Source of the DNA: Chloroflexota bacterium
Lineage (GTDB): Bacteria; Chloroflexota; Anaerolineae; B4-G1
DNA length: 51,140 nt
NCBI GenBank assembly: GCA_024232355.1
Contig: JAAEPW010000088.1
Span: forward strand, 1 to 51,140
Reading direction: 5' to 3'
In this document: piece after piece, positions 9,221 to 17,952 of the stretch
How the letters are laid out: the number at the start of each line of letters is the position of its first letter
Position numbering within the stretch: position 1 is the first letter of the stretch
Notes under the pieces: generated by a model
The model's input: the letters and a program-made list of their open reading frames with translations, nothing else
What the model was told of the DNA's origin: nothing
The model's database searches: none
Position numbers and translations under genes: made by a program

Positions 9221-9243
9221 ATTATACCGCCAAGATGTGAACA
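9221..9243 (-). promoter_or_regulatory. promoter of the zinc-ribbon/sigma operon
   Basis: Read on the minus strand, a perfect TATAAT occupies 9226-9221. The -35 region 17 bases further upstream is poor (ACACTT). The predicted start near 9214 leaves about 25 bases of leader before the ATG at 9189. Confidence 0.55.
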
Positions 9244-9381
9244 AAGTGTTACTAATGTATATCCAAAGCGTTACAAAAAACTCAAAGAAACAGCGAAAAA
9301 CCTGTTCGCAGAGTCTTTAGAAAAAAACGATTGACTACACGAAGAGTATAAAGTGGCTACCCAGAGGCAAGCTTGCCGCGC

Positions 9382-9410
9382 TTGAATAATCTGCATTCGT
9401 GGTGTATCAT
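9382..9410 (+). promoter_or_regulatory. sigma70-like promoter of the GAF/PP2C phosphatase gene
   Basis: TTGAAT (9382-9387) and TATCAT (9405-9410) are separated by exactly 17 bp, about 50 bases before the ATG at 9461. It diverges from the sigma operon promoter, so the 9190-9460 spacer serves both directions. Confidence 0.55.
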
Positions 9411-9460
9411 GACTTGGTGTAGTTGCAAGTTTTATGTTTCGCATACACTCAGGAGACCCT

Positions 9461-10741
9461 ATGACTGTCACGAACCCATCACCACCCCCCTCCAGTGATC
9501 GCCTCGCCCTGCTTTACCGCTTGTCGCAGACATTCAACTCTTCCCTCAATCTCGACGAGGTGTTGAACCGAGTGATGGATGAGATTATCGCGGTCACACG
9601 CGCCGAACGTGGTTTTGTGATGTTGCACGAAGCCAACGGCAAGCTGGGCTTTCGCGTGGCGCGAGGAATGGATCAAAACACAATTGACGACCCCCAGTTC
9701 CAGGTTTCGCGCAGCGTGGTAGAACGGGTAGCGCGCGAGGGAGAGCCAATCCTCACCAGCGACGCGCAAGCCGATGACCGCTTCAGTATGCGCCAGAGCG
9801 TCATGATTCTGGGGTTGCGGGCCATCTTGTGCGTCCCACTCAAAATCAAAGACCAGGTCTCGGGCGTCGTCTATGTAGACAATCGTTTGCAGGCCGGTAT
9901 CTTTACCCAGGCTGATCTCGACCTGTTGACCGCAATCGCATCGAGCGCGGCGATCGCTATCGAAAACGCGCGGTTGTACCAGGTTGCTGTCGATAAAGGC
10001 CGGATGGAGCGCGAACTCCAAATGGCTTACGACATCCAGGCCGGATTGCTGCCATATGAAACGCCCCAGATCCCCGGATGGGAATTTGCCGCCTGCTGGC
10101 ATCCGGCCCGAGAGGTGTCCGGTGACTATTACGATTTTATGCCGCTCCATAGTGAACAACTCGGCATAGTGATCGCTGACGTAAGCGACAAGGGTATGCC
10201 CGCCGCTCTGTTCATGGCCCTCACCCGCAGCACTGTCCGAGCCAGCATGAGTCATACGCACTCGCCCGCCGACGGCATCACCCGTGCGAACCGGCTGGTT
10301 TGTGCCGACGCTACTGACGGGATGTTTGTCACGCTATTTTACGCCTTGCTCAATCCAGAGATGAGCGAGATCACCTACGTCAATGCCGGGCACAATCCAC
10401 CGTTGCTCTACCGCGCCAAGCAGGACCGGCTGGTAAAGTTGACGCGTACGGGGATGGCGATGGGCGTAATAGCGGATTCAGTATTCGAACAACGCACGGT
10501 GCGACTCGATCCTGGCGATTTCATCGTGCTATACACCGATGGCATGACGGATCCGATTAACGCGCAGGAACAAGAATTTGGTGAGGAACGTCTGCAACAC
10601 ATCATCCTTCAAGAACGATACTCACCAGTGACAAAAGTGATTACCACGCTCGAACAAACACTTTACGAATTTGTTGAAACCTCATCACCCTTTGACGACA
10701 TCACAATTGTGATTATGAGACGATCGTCACACCAAGAGTAA
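9461..10741 (+). CDS. GAF domain and SpoIIE/RsbU-type PP2C phosphatase
   Basis: A 426-residue protein. A GAF sensor domain covers about residues 20-175 (EVLNRVMDEIIAVTRAERGFV through AIASSAAIAIENARLY). A short helical linker leads to a SpoIIE-type serine phosphatase at about 195-420. Metal-binding acidic motifs are visible: REVSGDYYDF, IADVSDKGMPAALFM, LYTDGMTD and FDDITIVI. The family dephosphorylates anti-anti-sigma factors in partner-switching pathways. No anti-sigma or anti-anti-sigma gene lies nearby, so the partner is unknown, but the gene is divergent to an RpoD-like gene. The ATG at 9461 is chosen over 9434 because AGGAG lies 5 bases upstream of it. No membrane segment is present, so it is cytoplasmic. 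Confidence 0.87.
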   Translation: MTVTNPSPPPSSDRLALLYRLSQTFNSSLNLDEVLNRVMDEIIAVTRAERGFVMLHEANGKLGFRVARGMDQNTIDDPQFQVSRSVVERVAREGEPILTSDAQADDRFSMRQSVMILGLRAILCVPLKIKDQVSGVVYVDNRLQAGIFTQADLDLLTAIASSAAIAIENARLYQVAVDKGRMERELQMAYDIQAGLLPYETPQIPGWEFAACWHPAREVSGDYYDFMPLHSEQLGIVIADVSDKGMPAALFMALTRSTVRASMSHTHSPADGITRANRLVCADATDGMFVTLFYALLNPEMSEITYVNAGHNPPLLYRAKQDRLVKLTRTGMAMGVIADSVFEQRTVRLDPGDFIVLYTDGMTDPINAQEQEFGEERLQHIILQERYSPVTKVITTLEQTLYEFVETSSPFDDITIVIMRRSSHQE

Positions 10742-11040
10742 AAAGTTTCTAGAGTATTTTTCACTACCCAACATTTCGGACAGTACCCCTTACGCAGGTT
10801 CGAGAATCGTGCCAATTACAGGCAAAGCCTATCGTCGGGATATGTAATAGCCCAAAACCGTAGCCTGACCTGCCGGAGGGTAAAGATATCGGGCAATGAA
10901 GAACTTGTCAGGAGACCTTTTTGGGGCTATCATAATACTTCCGACTGTTCTTTACTTGTGCAACGTTGCCTGTCACAAATGACACCTTGTAGCTAAAAAG
11001 ATATCCTCACAAGATGTTATGCAAATAAGGAAAAAGAGCT
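10742..11040 (+). other. leader region of the sensor-kinase operon with possible structured RNA
   Basis: This is a non-coding spacer of about 300 bases. GCAGGT (10794-10799) can pair with ACCTGC (10868-10873). Between them are GGCAAAGCC and a GGG...CCC pair, and the 3' side reads AGCCTGACCTGCCGG. The arrangement is loosely like a c-di-GMP-I riboswitch, but the usual ACGCAAAGCC and a clear GNRA hairpin are not matched. The structured part lies upstream of the best promoter (10905-10933), so it would need another promoter to be transcribed with the kinase gene. Confidence 0.3.
10905..10933 (+). promoter_or_regulatory. sigma70-like promoter of the signalling operon
   Basis: TTGTCA (10905-10910) and TATCAT (10928-10933) have a 17-bp spacer. 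The predicted start near 10940 leaves a leader of about 100 bases before the kinase ATG at 11041. Confidence 0.55.
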
Positions 11041-14000
11041 ATGGAGCAAGATAACTTGACGTTGGATAAACAGGATACCAAACAAAAACAAGGCCCATTC
11101 GAAAGCATCGGGGCCAAGTTGATCGTCTCTTTCAGTCTCCTGTTTGTGGCAGTTTTAACCATAACCGAGTTGGCAGGTATCAAGGGCATACCATTTACCT
11201 CGTATCCCGGAAGACAAGAACAACAAAGATCCGAGACCTTTGAGGGCCTAGAATTGATCGCTGATCTGAAAAAGGAACGACTGCTACGTTGGATCGAGGA
11301 AAAACGAGCCGATATCTATGTGACTTTTAGCAATGAAATGGCCCAAGTTCACATAGACTCACTTCACGCTACGCTGCACGAATTCATCAATAAAGGGAAA
11401 GAGGGGACCGAGCTGTGGACTTTGATCCGCGAGGAAAAAGGCTACAAAAAACTAGTGGATTTTTTACAGATCGTCAAGTCTGCATATGGCGCGTACGACA
11501 AGATTTATGTGGCGGACGCCGAGACTGGTATTACCTTTCTCTCGACAGATGACATGGATTTGGGTACCAACGTTTCCCCATATGCCTTTTTCGCTGGTGC
11601 TCTGAGGGACGATGCAATTTATGTAAGCGACATCGCAATTGATCCCCAAAGCCAGCGGCCCGCTCTCCACATCAGCACCCCGATCAAGGATAGTAGAGGG
11701 AAAACAATCGCGCTATTGATCATGGAGATCAATGCCGACGACATCATCAAACCAATGCTCCACACTGGCGAGGGGTTGGGAGAACGCGGCGAAGCACTGC
11801 TAGTCAATCAGGATGTAAAAATCCTGACATCGCTCAAGCACCCCTTGGCAGACGGAACCATAGCCAAACCCCTGGAATATCAGATTCAGGCTCAACCAGC
11901 GATACTCGCCGCTCAGGGAGATGAAGGCATCATTGAGACCAAAGACTATCGCGGTGAACCCGTGTTAGCCGCATACCGACACATTCGCATAAGTTCGGAT
12001 CGAGGCTGGGGGCTGGTCGTCAAACAGGATCAAGCAGAGCTCTATGCCCCATTGCAACAAGACACCACTCTTTCTCTCTTGGCGGGTATGGTCGGCACTC
12101 TTGCTGGCATTGGACTCACCATCATCATCGCCCGGGGTCTGACCCAGCCAATTCGATCTCTCGGCCAAGCGGCAAACCGGATAACCGCAGGCGATCTGGA
12201 CGCTCGAGCGCCGGTTACAACCTCAGATGAGGTGGGCATGCTGGCGACGACGTTCAATGCCATGGTCCAACGCATCCAAAATTGGCACGTGGAACTTGAA
12301 GAGCAAGTACAAACTCGCACAGTTGAACTGAACAAAGCAAACAAAGAATTAATGCTCGAGATCACTGAACGCCAGATTGCACAAGAGGCACTGCAAGAGA
12401 GCGAATCGCGATTATGGGCCATTCTGGACCATTCTCCAGCCCTAATCTCTATCAAAGACCTGCAGGGAAACGTCACCTTGGCCAATCGCAAATTTGAGGT
12501 TCTAGATGGTCCCTCTCCAGAAGAATTTGTAGGGAAAAACGTATACGATCTATTCCCCTTTGACATCGCCGATGCGCTATGGAAAAATGATCTCGCAGCC
12601 CTCGACGCCGGTGGGCCAGTGGAGGCCGAGGAAACAGTCACACACAAAGACGGAACTCGACACACTTACTTGACGGTCAAATTCCCTCTGTACGGAAAAG
12701 CTGACCAAGCCCTCGGAATCTGCGCAATTTCCACAGACATCACCGAGCGCATAAAAATAGAAGATGAATTGCGAAAGAGCGAAGAACAATATCGTACATT
12801 GATAGAGACGATGAACGATGGCCTGATTGTTCTGGACGCAGAAACCTCAATCACCTATGCCAACGATAGGTACTGTAAAATGATGGGATACTCGAGAGAT
12901 GAACTCGTCGGACAACCCATAAACGACGCATTTGACGAGGCGAATCGCCATATCCTCAAAGAACAACTGGCCCAGCGACGGAAAGGTGGGCATACGCCTT
13001 ACGAGATCACGTATACCCGAAAAGATGGGGACGACGTCCATACAATCACATCACCCCAACCAATGTTTGACACCGAAGGCAATTTCCAGGGCAGCTTTGC
13101 GGTGGTCACCGACATCACGGAACGCAAGCGTGCCGAGGTAGCATTAAGAGAGAGCGAGAAACAGTACCGAAATCTCATATCCCATCTCGACGCAGGAGTG
13201 GTAGTACACGCGCCTGACACCCACATCATTCTAAGCAATGCCGCATCGAACCAGATACTGGGTTTGACCAAAGATCAAATGCAGGGCAAGACCGCAATCG
13301 ACCCTACCTGGAACTTTTTGCGGGAAGATGGCACTGTTATGCCCCTTGACGAGTATCCTGTCAATCTAGTTGTTTCGACGGGCCAACCGCTTCAGCAATA
13401 TGTCGTTGGCATTACCAAGCCCGGGTGTGCGGATACTGCTTGGGTTCTCGTAAATGCTTTCCCGATGTTTTCTGGTCAGAATGAACTGCAGCAGATCGTA
13501 GTCACTTTTATGGACGTATCTGAACGGGTACGGACAGAGAAAGCATTGCGAAAGAGCCAAGAACAATACCAGATCCTATTCGACAGTATGTTGGATGGCT
13601 ATGCCATACACGAGATCATTTGTGATGATAAAGGAAATCCCGTTGACTATAGATTCTTGGACATAAACCCTGCCTTTAAAAAGTTGACAGGGCTTGGCAG
13701 GGACATTATAAACAAAACAGTATTGGAGGCCCTGCCTATGACAGAACAGTACTGGATTGATACGTATGGCAAGGTTGCACTGACTGGAGAATCCATCGGA
13801 TTCGAAAACTATTCCAAGGAACTGGAAAAGTGGTTTGAAGTTATTGCTTTCAGCCCGGTCGAAAAGCAATTTGTCACAGTATTCCGGGATGTGACCGAGC
13901 GTAAGCAAGCGGAAGATGCTCTGCGCGAGAGTGAGGAAAAATTTCGACACACTATTGAGGGCATTAGCGATGGTTTCTTCACCTTGGACGACAACTTGGT

Positions 14001-14991
14001 TATCACCTACTTTAACCAGGTGGCTGAGGAACTGCTTGGAAGAAGTAGCAAAGACGTGTTGAAAAAACATATCTTTGATCAAGCCTTCCCCCAAGCCAAA
14101 GGGTCAGTCTTTGATGAAAAATACACGTGGGCCGTAGACAATGAGAAACCGGTTTCCTTTGAGACCTATTTCGGGGAAAAACCTTACGAAAACTGGTATG
14201 ACGTGAGGGTATACCCCCAAGCAAACGGAATCTCGGTATACTTTCAAGTAATCACCGAGCGCAAACATCACGCGGAGGAGCGAGAGGCCATGATCCAAGA
14301 ACTGGAAGCCAAGAATGCCGAGCTGGAACAGTTCACCTACACCGTCTCCCACGACCTAAAAAGCCCCCTCATCACCATCAAGGGATTCTTGGGCCTGTTA
14401 GAACAAGATGCACTAGCAGGAGATACAGAGCGGGTCAAGGCTGATATAGCTCGCATCTCTAACGCCACCGACAAGATGCAACAATTGCTGGAGGAACTAT
14501 TAGAACTCTCCCGTATCGGCCGCCTGGTCAACCCACCTGAGAAAGTGGAACTGGGCGCGCTGGTACGCGAGGCGGCAGACTTGGTCTCTGGCCGATTGGT
14601 TGAGCGTGGCGTGCATTTGGAAATCGCTCCGAACTTGCCCATGATTTATGGAGACCGTCCTCGAATTCGATCAGTACTGGAGAACTTGATCGATAACGCA
14701 GTCAAGTTTATGGGGGAGCAGTCCGAACCACGCATCGAAATAAAAGTTCGGTACGACGATAAAGAAACGGTCGTTTATGTTCGGGACAATGGTATCGGCA
14801 TTAATCCCCGTTACCACGACAAGGTCTTTGGGCTATTTGAGAAACTAGACCAACAGACCGAAGGGACCGGTGTGGGGTTAGCCATCGTCAAGCGCATCAT
14901 TGAGGTACACGGCGGGCGCATCTGGGTCGAGTCCGAGGGTATCGGGCACGGCAGCACGTTCTGTTTCACCCTGTCAAAGAAAGGAACGTGA
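11041..14991 (+). CDS. membrane-bound multi-PAS sensor histidine kinase
   Basis: A 1316-residue sensor kinase. A first membrane segment lies at about residues 26-46. An extracytoplasmic sensor of about 290 residues follows (dCache-like, with IYVADAETGITFLST and RPALHISTPIKDSRGK). A second membrane segment is at 343-367 and HAMP at about 366-417. Five PAS domains start near 445, 581, 704, 839 and 964, each preceded by an (E/Q)ESE-type helix. The dimerisation domain has the phospho-acceptor H1104 (TVSHDLKSP), and the ATPase domain has ENLIDNAVKF, VRDNGIGI and GTGVGLAIVKRI. The H-box and catalytic region resemble phytochrome-type kinases that pair with Rcp1-like regulators, two of which follow. 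The ATG has AAGGA upstream. It heads an operon reaching at least 21108. Confidence 0.9.
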   Translation: MEQDNLTLDKQDTKQKQGPFESIGAKLIVSFSLLFVAVLTITELAGIKGIPFTSYPGRQEQQRSETFEGLELIADLKKERLLRWIEEKRADIYVTFSNEMAQVHIDSLHATLHEFINKGKEGTELWTLIREEKGYKKLVDFLQIVKSAYGAYDKIYVADAETGITFLSTDDMDLGTNVSPYAFFAGALRDDAIYVSDIAIDPQSQRPALHISTPIKDSRGKTIALLIMEINADDIIKPMLHTGEGLGERGEALLVNQDVKILTSLKHPLADGTIAKPLEYQIQAQPAILAAQGDEGIIETKDYRGEPVLAAYRHIRISSDRGWGLVVKQDQAELYAPLQQDTTLSLLAGMVGTLAGIGLTIIIARGLTQPIRSLGQAANRITAGDLDARAPVTTSDEVGMLATTFNAMVQRIQNWHVELEEQVQTRTVELNKANKELMLEITERQIAQEALQESESRLWAILDHSPALISIKDLQGNVTLANRKFEVLDGPSPEEFVGKNVYDLFPFDIADALWKNDLAALDAGGPVEAEETVTHKDGTRHTYLTVKFPLYGKADQALGICAISTDITERIKIEDELRKSEEQYRTLIETMNDGLIVLDAETSITYANDRYCKMMGYSRDELVGQPINDAFDEANRHILKEQLAQRRKGGHTPYEITYTRKDGDDVHTITSPQPMFDTEGNFQGSFAVVTDITERKRAEVALRESEKQYRNLISHLDAGVVVHAPDTHIILSNAASNQILGLTKDQMQGKTAIDPTWNFLREDGTVMPLDEYPVNLVVSTGQPLQQYVVGITKPGCADTAWVLVNAFPMFSGQNELQQIVVTFMDVSERVRTEKALRKSQEQYQILFDSMLDGYAIHEIICDDKGNPVDYRFLDINPAFKKLTGLGRDIINKTVLEALPMTEQYWIDTYGKVALTGESIGFENYSKELEKWFEVIAFSPVEKQFVTVFRDVTERKQAEDALRESEEKFRHTIEGISDGFFTLDDNLVITYFNQVAEELLGRSSKDVLKKHIFDQAFPQAKGSVFDEKYTWAVDNEKPVSFETYFGEKPYENWYDVRVYPQANGISVYFQVITERKHHAEEREAMIQELEAKNAELEQFTYTVSHDLKSPLITIKGFLGLLEQDALAGDTERVKADIARISNATDKMQQLLEELLELSRIGRLVNPPEKVELGALVREAADLVSGRLVERGVHLEIAPNLPMIYGDRPRIRSVLENLIDNAVKFMGEQSEPRIEIKVRYDDKETVVYVRDNGIGINPRYHDKVFGLFEKLDQQTEGTGVGLAIVKRIIEVHGGRIWVESEGIGHGSTFCFTLSKKGT

Positions 14992-15017
14992 AACACGATC
15001 AAAATAGGAGAAGAAGA

Positions 15018-15461
15018 ATGGAAGGAGAAGCTCTGGTCATCCTGCTGGTAGAGGACAATCTTGATCATGCTGAATTGATCATTCGCAGTTTTCAAAATCA
15101 CCGCGTGGTCAATCAAATCTATCACGTCACTGATGGTGAGGCAGCGCTGAATTATCTGTTTCGGCGGAATCAGTACGCCGATCCGGAAAAAAGCCCTGAA
15201 CCACACGTAATCCTGCTAGACTTGCGCCTACCCAGAATCGACGGGCTGCAAGTGCTGAAAGAGATCAAAGCTGACGATGAACTGCGGTGTATTCCGATAG
15301 TGGTGCTCACCACTTCAGAAGCAGAGAGCGATCTCGCCCAAGCCTACGAGCATCACGCCAACAGTTACCTGGTCAAACCGGTAGATTTTTCCAAATTCAC
15401 CCAATTGATGGACGATATGGGCTTTTATTGGCTCGGTTGGAATCGTCATCCATGTTTATGA
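15018..15461 (+). CDS. Rcp1-type single-domain response regulator, copy 1
   Basis: A 147-residue CheY-like receiver with no output domain. Acidic residues are in LLVEDNLDHAE, the phospho-acceptor is D68 (ILLDLRLPRIDG), T/S is in VVLTTSEAE, and the conserved Lys is in YLVKPVDF. Length and the DGEAALNYLFRR block match the Rcp1 family, which receives phosphate from phytochrome-like kinases. The upstream kinase is the obvious partner. An upstream in-frame GTG overlaps the kinase stop, but ATG at 15018 has AGGAG closely upstream and is preferred. The next gene is a close duplicate after 26 bases. Confidence 0.9.
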   Translation: MEGEALVILLVEDNLDHAELIIRSFQNHRVVNQIYHVTDGEAALNYLFRRNQYADPEKSPEPHVILLDLRLPRIDGLQVLKEIKADDELRCIPIVVLTTSEAESDLAQAYEHHANSYLVKPVDFSKFTQLMDDMGFYWLGWNRHPCL

Positions 15462-15487
15462 GCCAAGACACCTAGGAGAGTAGGGAA

Positions 15488-15925
15488 ATGGAACAAGAAT
15501 CTTTGACCATCCTGTTGATCGAGGATAACCTGGACCACGTCGAGTTGATCAAACGAGGCTTTCAGAACCACCAGATACCAAACACTATCTATCACGTTGC
15601 TGACGGCGAGGCAGCACTGGATTACCTGTTCCAGCGAGGCGAGTATGTCGATCCAGAAAAAAGTCCCCAACCACACGTGATTCTATTGGACCTGCGCTTG
15701 CCCAAGATTGATGGCCTGCAAGTATTGAAAGAGATCAAGGATGACGACGTCCTGCAACAAATCCCCGTAATCATCCTCTCCACTTCTGAGGCAGAAAAGG
15801 ACTTGGCCCAAGCCTATGTCAGCCACGCCAACAGCTATTTGGTCAAACCGGTCGACTTTGGTAAATTTACCCAATTAATGAACGATCTGGGCTTTTACTG
15901 GTTGAGTTGGAACCGTCAGCCGTAA
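15488..15925 (+). CDS. Rcp1-type single-domain response regulator, copy 2
   Basis: A 145-residue CheY-like receiver, a tandem duplicate of the preceding gene with roughly three quarters of residues identical by eye. D68 (ILLDLRLPKIDG), the acidic pair in LLIEDNLDHVE, the Ser in IILSTSEAE and Lys in YLVKPVDF are all present, so both copies look functional. Differences concentrate in the alpha-1 region (IIRSFQNHRVV against IKRGFQNHQIP), the face that usually decides kinase recognition. The second copy may therefore serve a different kinase, possibly the hybrid encoded next. AGGAGAGTAGGG precedes the ATG. Confidence 0.9.
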   Translation: MEQESLTILLIEDNLDHVELIKRGFQNHQIPNTIYHVADGEAALDYLFQRGEYVDPEKSPQPHVILLDLRLPKIDGLQVLKEIKDDDVLQQIPVIILSTSEAEKDLAQAYVSHANSYLVKPVDFGKFTQLMNDLGFYWLSWNRQP

Positions 15926-15970
15926 CTGGAAAAAAGTGGTAGCCACCACGCCCATCATTGGGAGGGATTT

Positions 15971-17938
15971 ATGGACGAGCAAACGATCCACATCCTGCTA
16001 GTAGAAGACGAAGAGGCTCACACCGAGCTGATACGTCGTGCCTTTGAACGCCATACTAAACGTTTCCACCTGACGGTGGTGGGCGACCTGGAAAAAGCGC
16101 GGGCATATCTGGCTGAATTTCCGCCGAATCTGGTCATTACCGATTGGCTCTTGCCCGATGGACGAGGGACAGACCTCTTGCCAGTTGAGGGTGAGGCGCG
16201 CCACTTTCCTCTGGTGATAATGACCAGCCACGGGGACGAACAGGTGGCAGTAGATGCGATAAAGGCCGGGGCGTTGGACTATGTCGTCAAATCAGCAAAA
16301 GCTCTGTCCAATATGCCTCGTGTCGCCGAACGCGCGCTGCGCGAATGGGGTTACATCACCGAGCGCAAGCTAGCTGAGGAAGCACTACAAGAGAGCGAGA
16401 AAAAGTTCCGCAGTATCGTCGAGCAATCGAATGACGGTATTGTGATGACCGACGAACAAGGGATCATCATCGAATGGAACCAAGGCCAGGAACAGATCAG
16501 TGGACTAAAGCGGACCGAGGTGCTTGGCAAGCCTATTTGGGATGTCCAGTTTCAGTTAACTGTTAAAGAACAAAAGACCCGTGCAATTTATGAGGAACGT
16601 AAGAATAGCACACAAGAATTTTTTCGGACAGGCCAAGCGCCCTGGTTGCATCAGTTGCACGAGACAGAGATTCAACGTCCCAACGGGACACACCGGACTG
16701 TCCAGTCGTCGGTTTCCTCGATCAAAACAGACAAAGGCATCTTGGTTGTCAGCACCTTTCGCGACGTTACCGAGCAGAAACAATTGGAAGAACAGATGCG
16801 GCAACAAGAACAGATGGCCGCCATCGGGCAATTGGCCGGCGGCATCGCCCACGACTTTAACAATATTTTGGCGACCATCATACTATACACCCAAATGTTC
16901 CTGCGCAAGGATTACCTACCTCCCGACATGACATCCGGTCTCGAGACCATCCTTGATGAAGCAAAACAGGCCGCTCATCTGGTGCGGCAGATTCTGGACT
17001 TTAGCCGCCGCTCGACGATGCAAACCCAATTGGTTGACCTCTTACCTCTCGCCGAAAAGGTGATGGACATCTTGCAGCGTACACTACCAGCAAACATCCA
17101 CCTCTTTTTGGATATAGAACCAGCAGGGGCATACATAGTAGACGCTGACCCCGCGCGGATCCAGCAAGCGATGATGAACCTGGCAGTCAACGCGCGAGAC
17201 GCGATGCCAGAGGGAGGAGAACTACGCTTTAGCCTGTCCCGAGTACAAGTAAAGCCAGGAGTGGAGCCTCCGGTACTTGGAATGGGTAGTGGAAAATGGA
17301 TGTGCCTGACCGTATCCGACATGGGGACCGGCATATCGACCGAGGCTATGGACCATCTTTTTGAGCCTTTCTTTACCACCAAAGCCGTGGGAAAAGGAAC
17401 CGGTCTGGGATTGGCGCAGGTATACGGAATTGTGGAACTGCACCACGGATACATCGGAGTGAAATCAGAACTGGGGAAAGGAAGTACATTCGGCATCTAC
17501 CTGCCAATCCCCGTGGAGAAAAAAGAAGAAACTTTACAAACAGAGACGCTCCCAGCCGCTCCAGAAGGAACGGGAGAGATTATCTTGTTGGTAGAAGACG
17601 GGGACAAACTGCGCGACTTGGCCAAGCTCATTCTAGAGTCATTGGGCTACAAAGTACTGGCAGCGGTGAACGGACACGAGGCACTAAAAGTATACCAATC
17701 AGCGGAAAAGATAGACCTGGTGATCACAGACATCATGATGCCAAAAATGGGAGGTGAAAAATTGATGCAGGAACTGCGGAAAATAGATCCTGATCTCAAA
17801 GGACTAGCTCTGACCGGCTACGCACTGACAGAGGAGAGGGAAAAACTAAAACAAATAGGAATTATGGGCTTTATTCAAAAACCTTTCGACATTGATACCA
17901 TAGCAGACATCGTCCGCCAAGTTTTGGATGTAGAATAA
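15971..17938 (+). CDS. hybrid signalling protein REC-PAS-HisKA-HATPase-REC
   Basis: A 655-residue soluble protein. An N-terminal receiver (D58 in LVITDWLLPDG) is followed by a PAS domain at about 140-270. The dimerisation domain has H294 (LAGGIAHDFNNIL), characteristic of PAS-linked kinases of the NtrB/HisKA_4-like type. The ATPase domain contains NLAVNARDAMPEGG, VSDMGTGIS and GTGLGLAQVYGI. A C-terminal receiver (D587 in LVITDIMMPKMGG, Lys in FIQKPFD) completes it. It could accept phosphate from the upstream kinase through the first receiver and autophosphorylate through the last. The start has GGGAGGG just upstream, 45 bases after copy 2 of the regulator. Confidence 0.9.
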   Translation: MDEQTIHILLVEDEEAHTELIRRAFERHTKRFHLTVVGDLEKARAYLAEFPPNLVITDWLLPDGRGTDLLPVEGEARHFPLVIMTSHGDEQVAVDAIKAGALDYVVKSAKALSNMPRVAERALREWGYITERKLAEEALQESEKKFRSIVEQSNDGIVMTDEQGIIIEWNQGQEQISGLKRTEVLGKPIWDVQFQLTVKEQKTRAIYEERKNSTQEFFRTGQAPWLHQLHETEIQRPNGTHRTVQSSVSSIKTDKGILVVSTFRDVTEQKQLEEQMRQQEQMAAIGQLAGGIAHDFNNILATIILYTQMFLRKDYLPPDMTSGLETILDEAKQAAHLVRQILDFSRRSTMQTQLVDLLPLAEKVMDILQRTLPANIHLFLDIEPAGAYIVDADPARIQQAMMNLAVNARDAMPEGGELRFSLSRVQVKPGVEPPVLGMGSGKWMCLTVSDMGTGISTEAMDHLFEPFFTTKAVGKGTGLGLAQVYGIVELHHGYIGVKSELGKGSTFGIYLPIPVEKKEETLQTETLPAAPEGTGEIILLVEDGDKLRDLAKLILESLGYKVLAAVNGHEALKVYQSAEKIDLVITDIMMPKMGGEKLMQELRKIDPDLKGLALTGYALTEEREKLKQIGIMGFIQKPFDIDTIADIVRQVLDVE

Positions 17939-17952
17939 AAGAGTATTGATAT

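Noticed and set aside
10792..10880. Firm call of a c-di-GMP-I riboswitch
   Set aside because: The ACGCAAAGCC core and GNRA hairpin are not matched and the best promoter is downstream, so it is kept only as a weak candidate.
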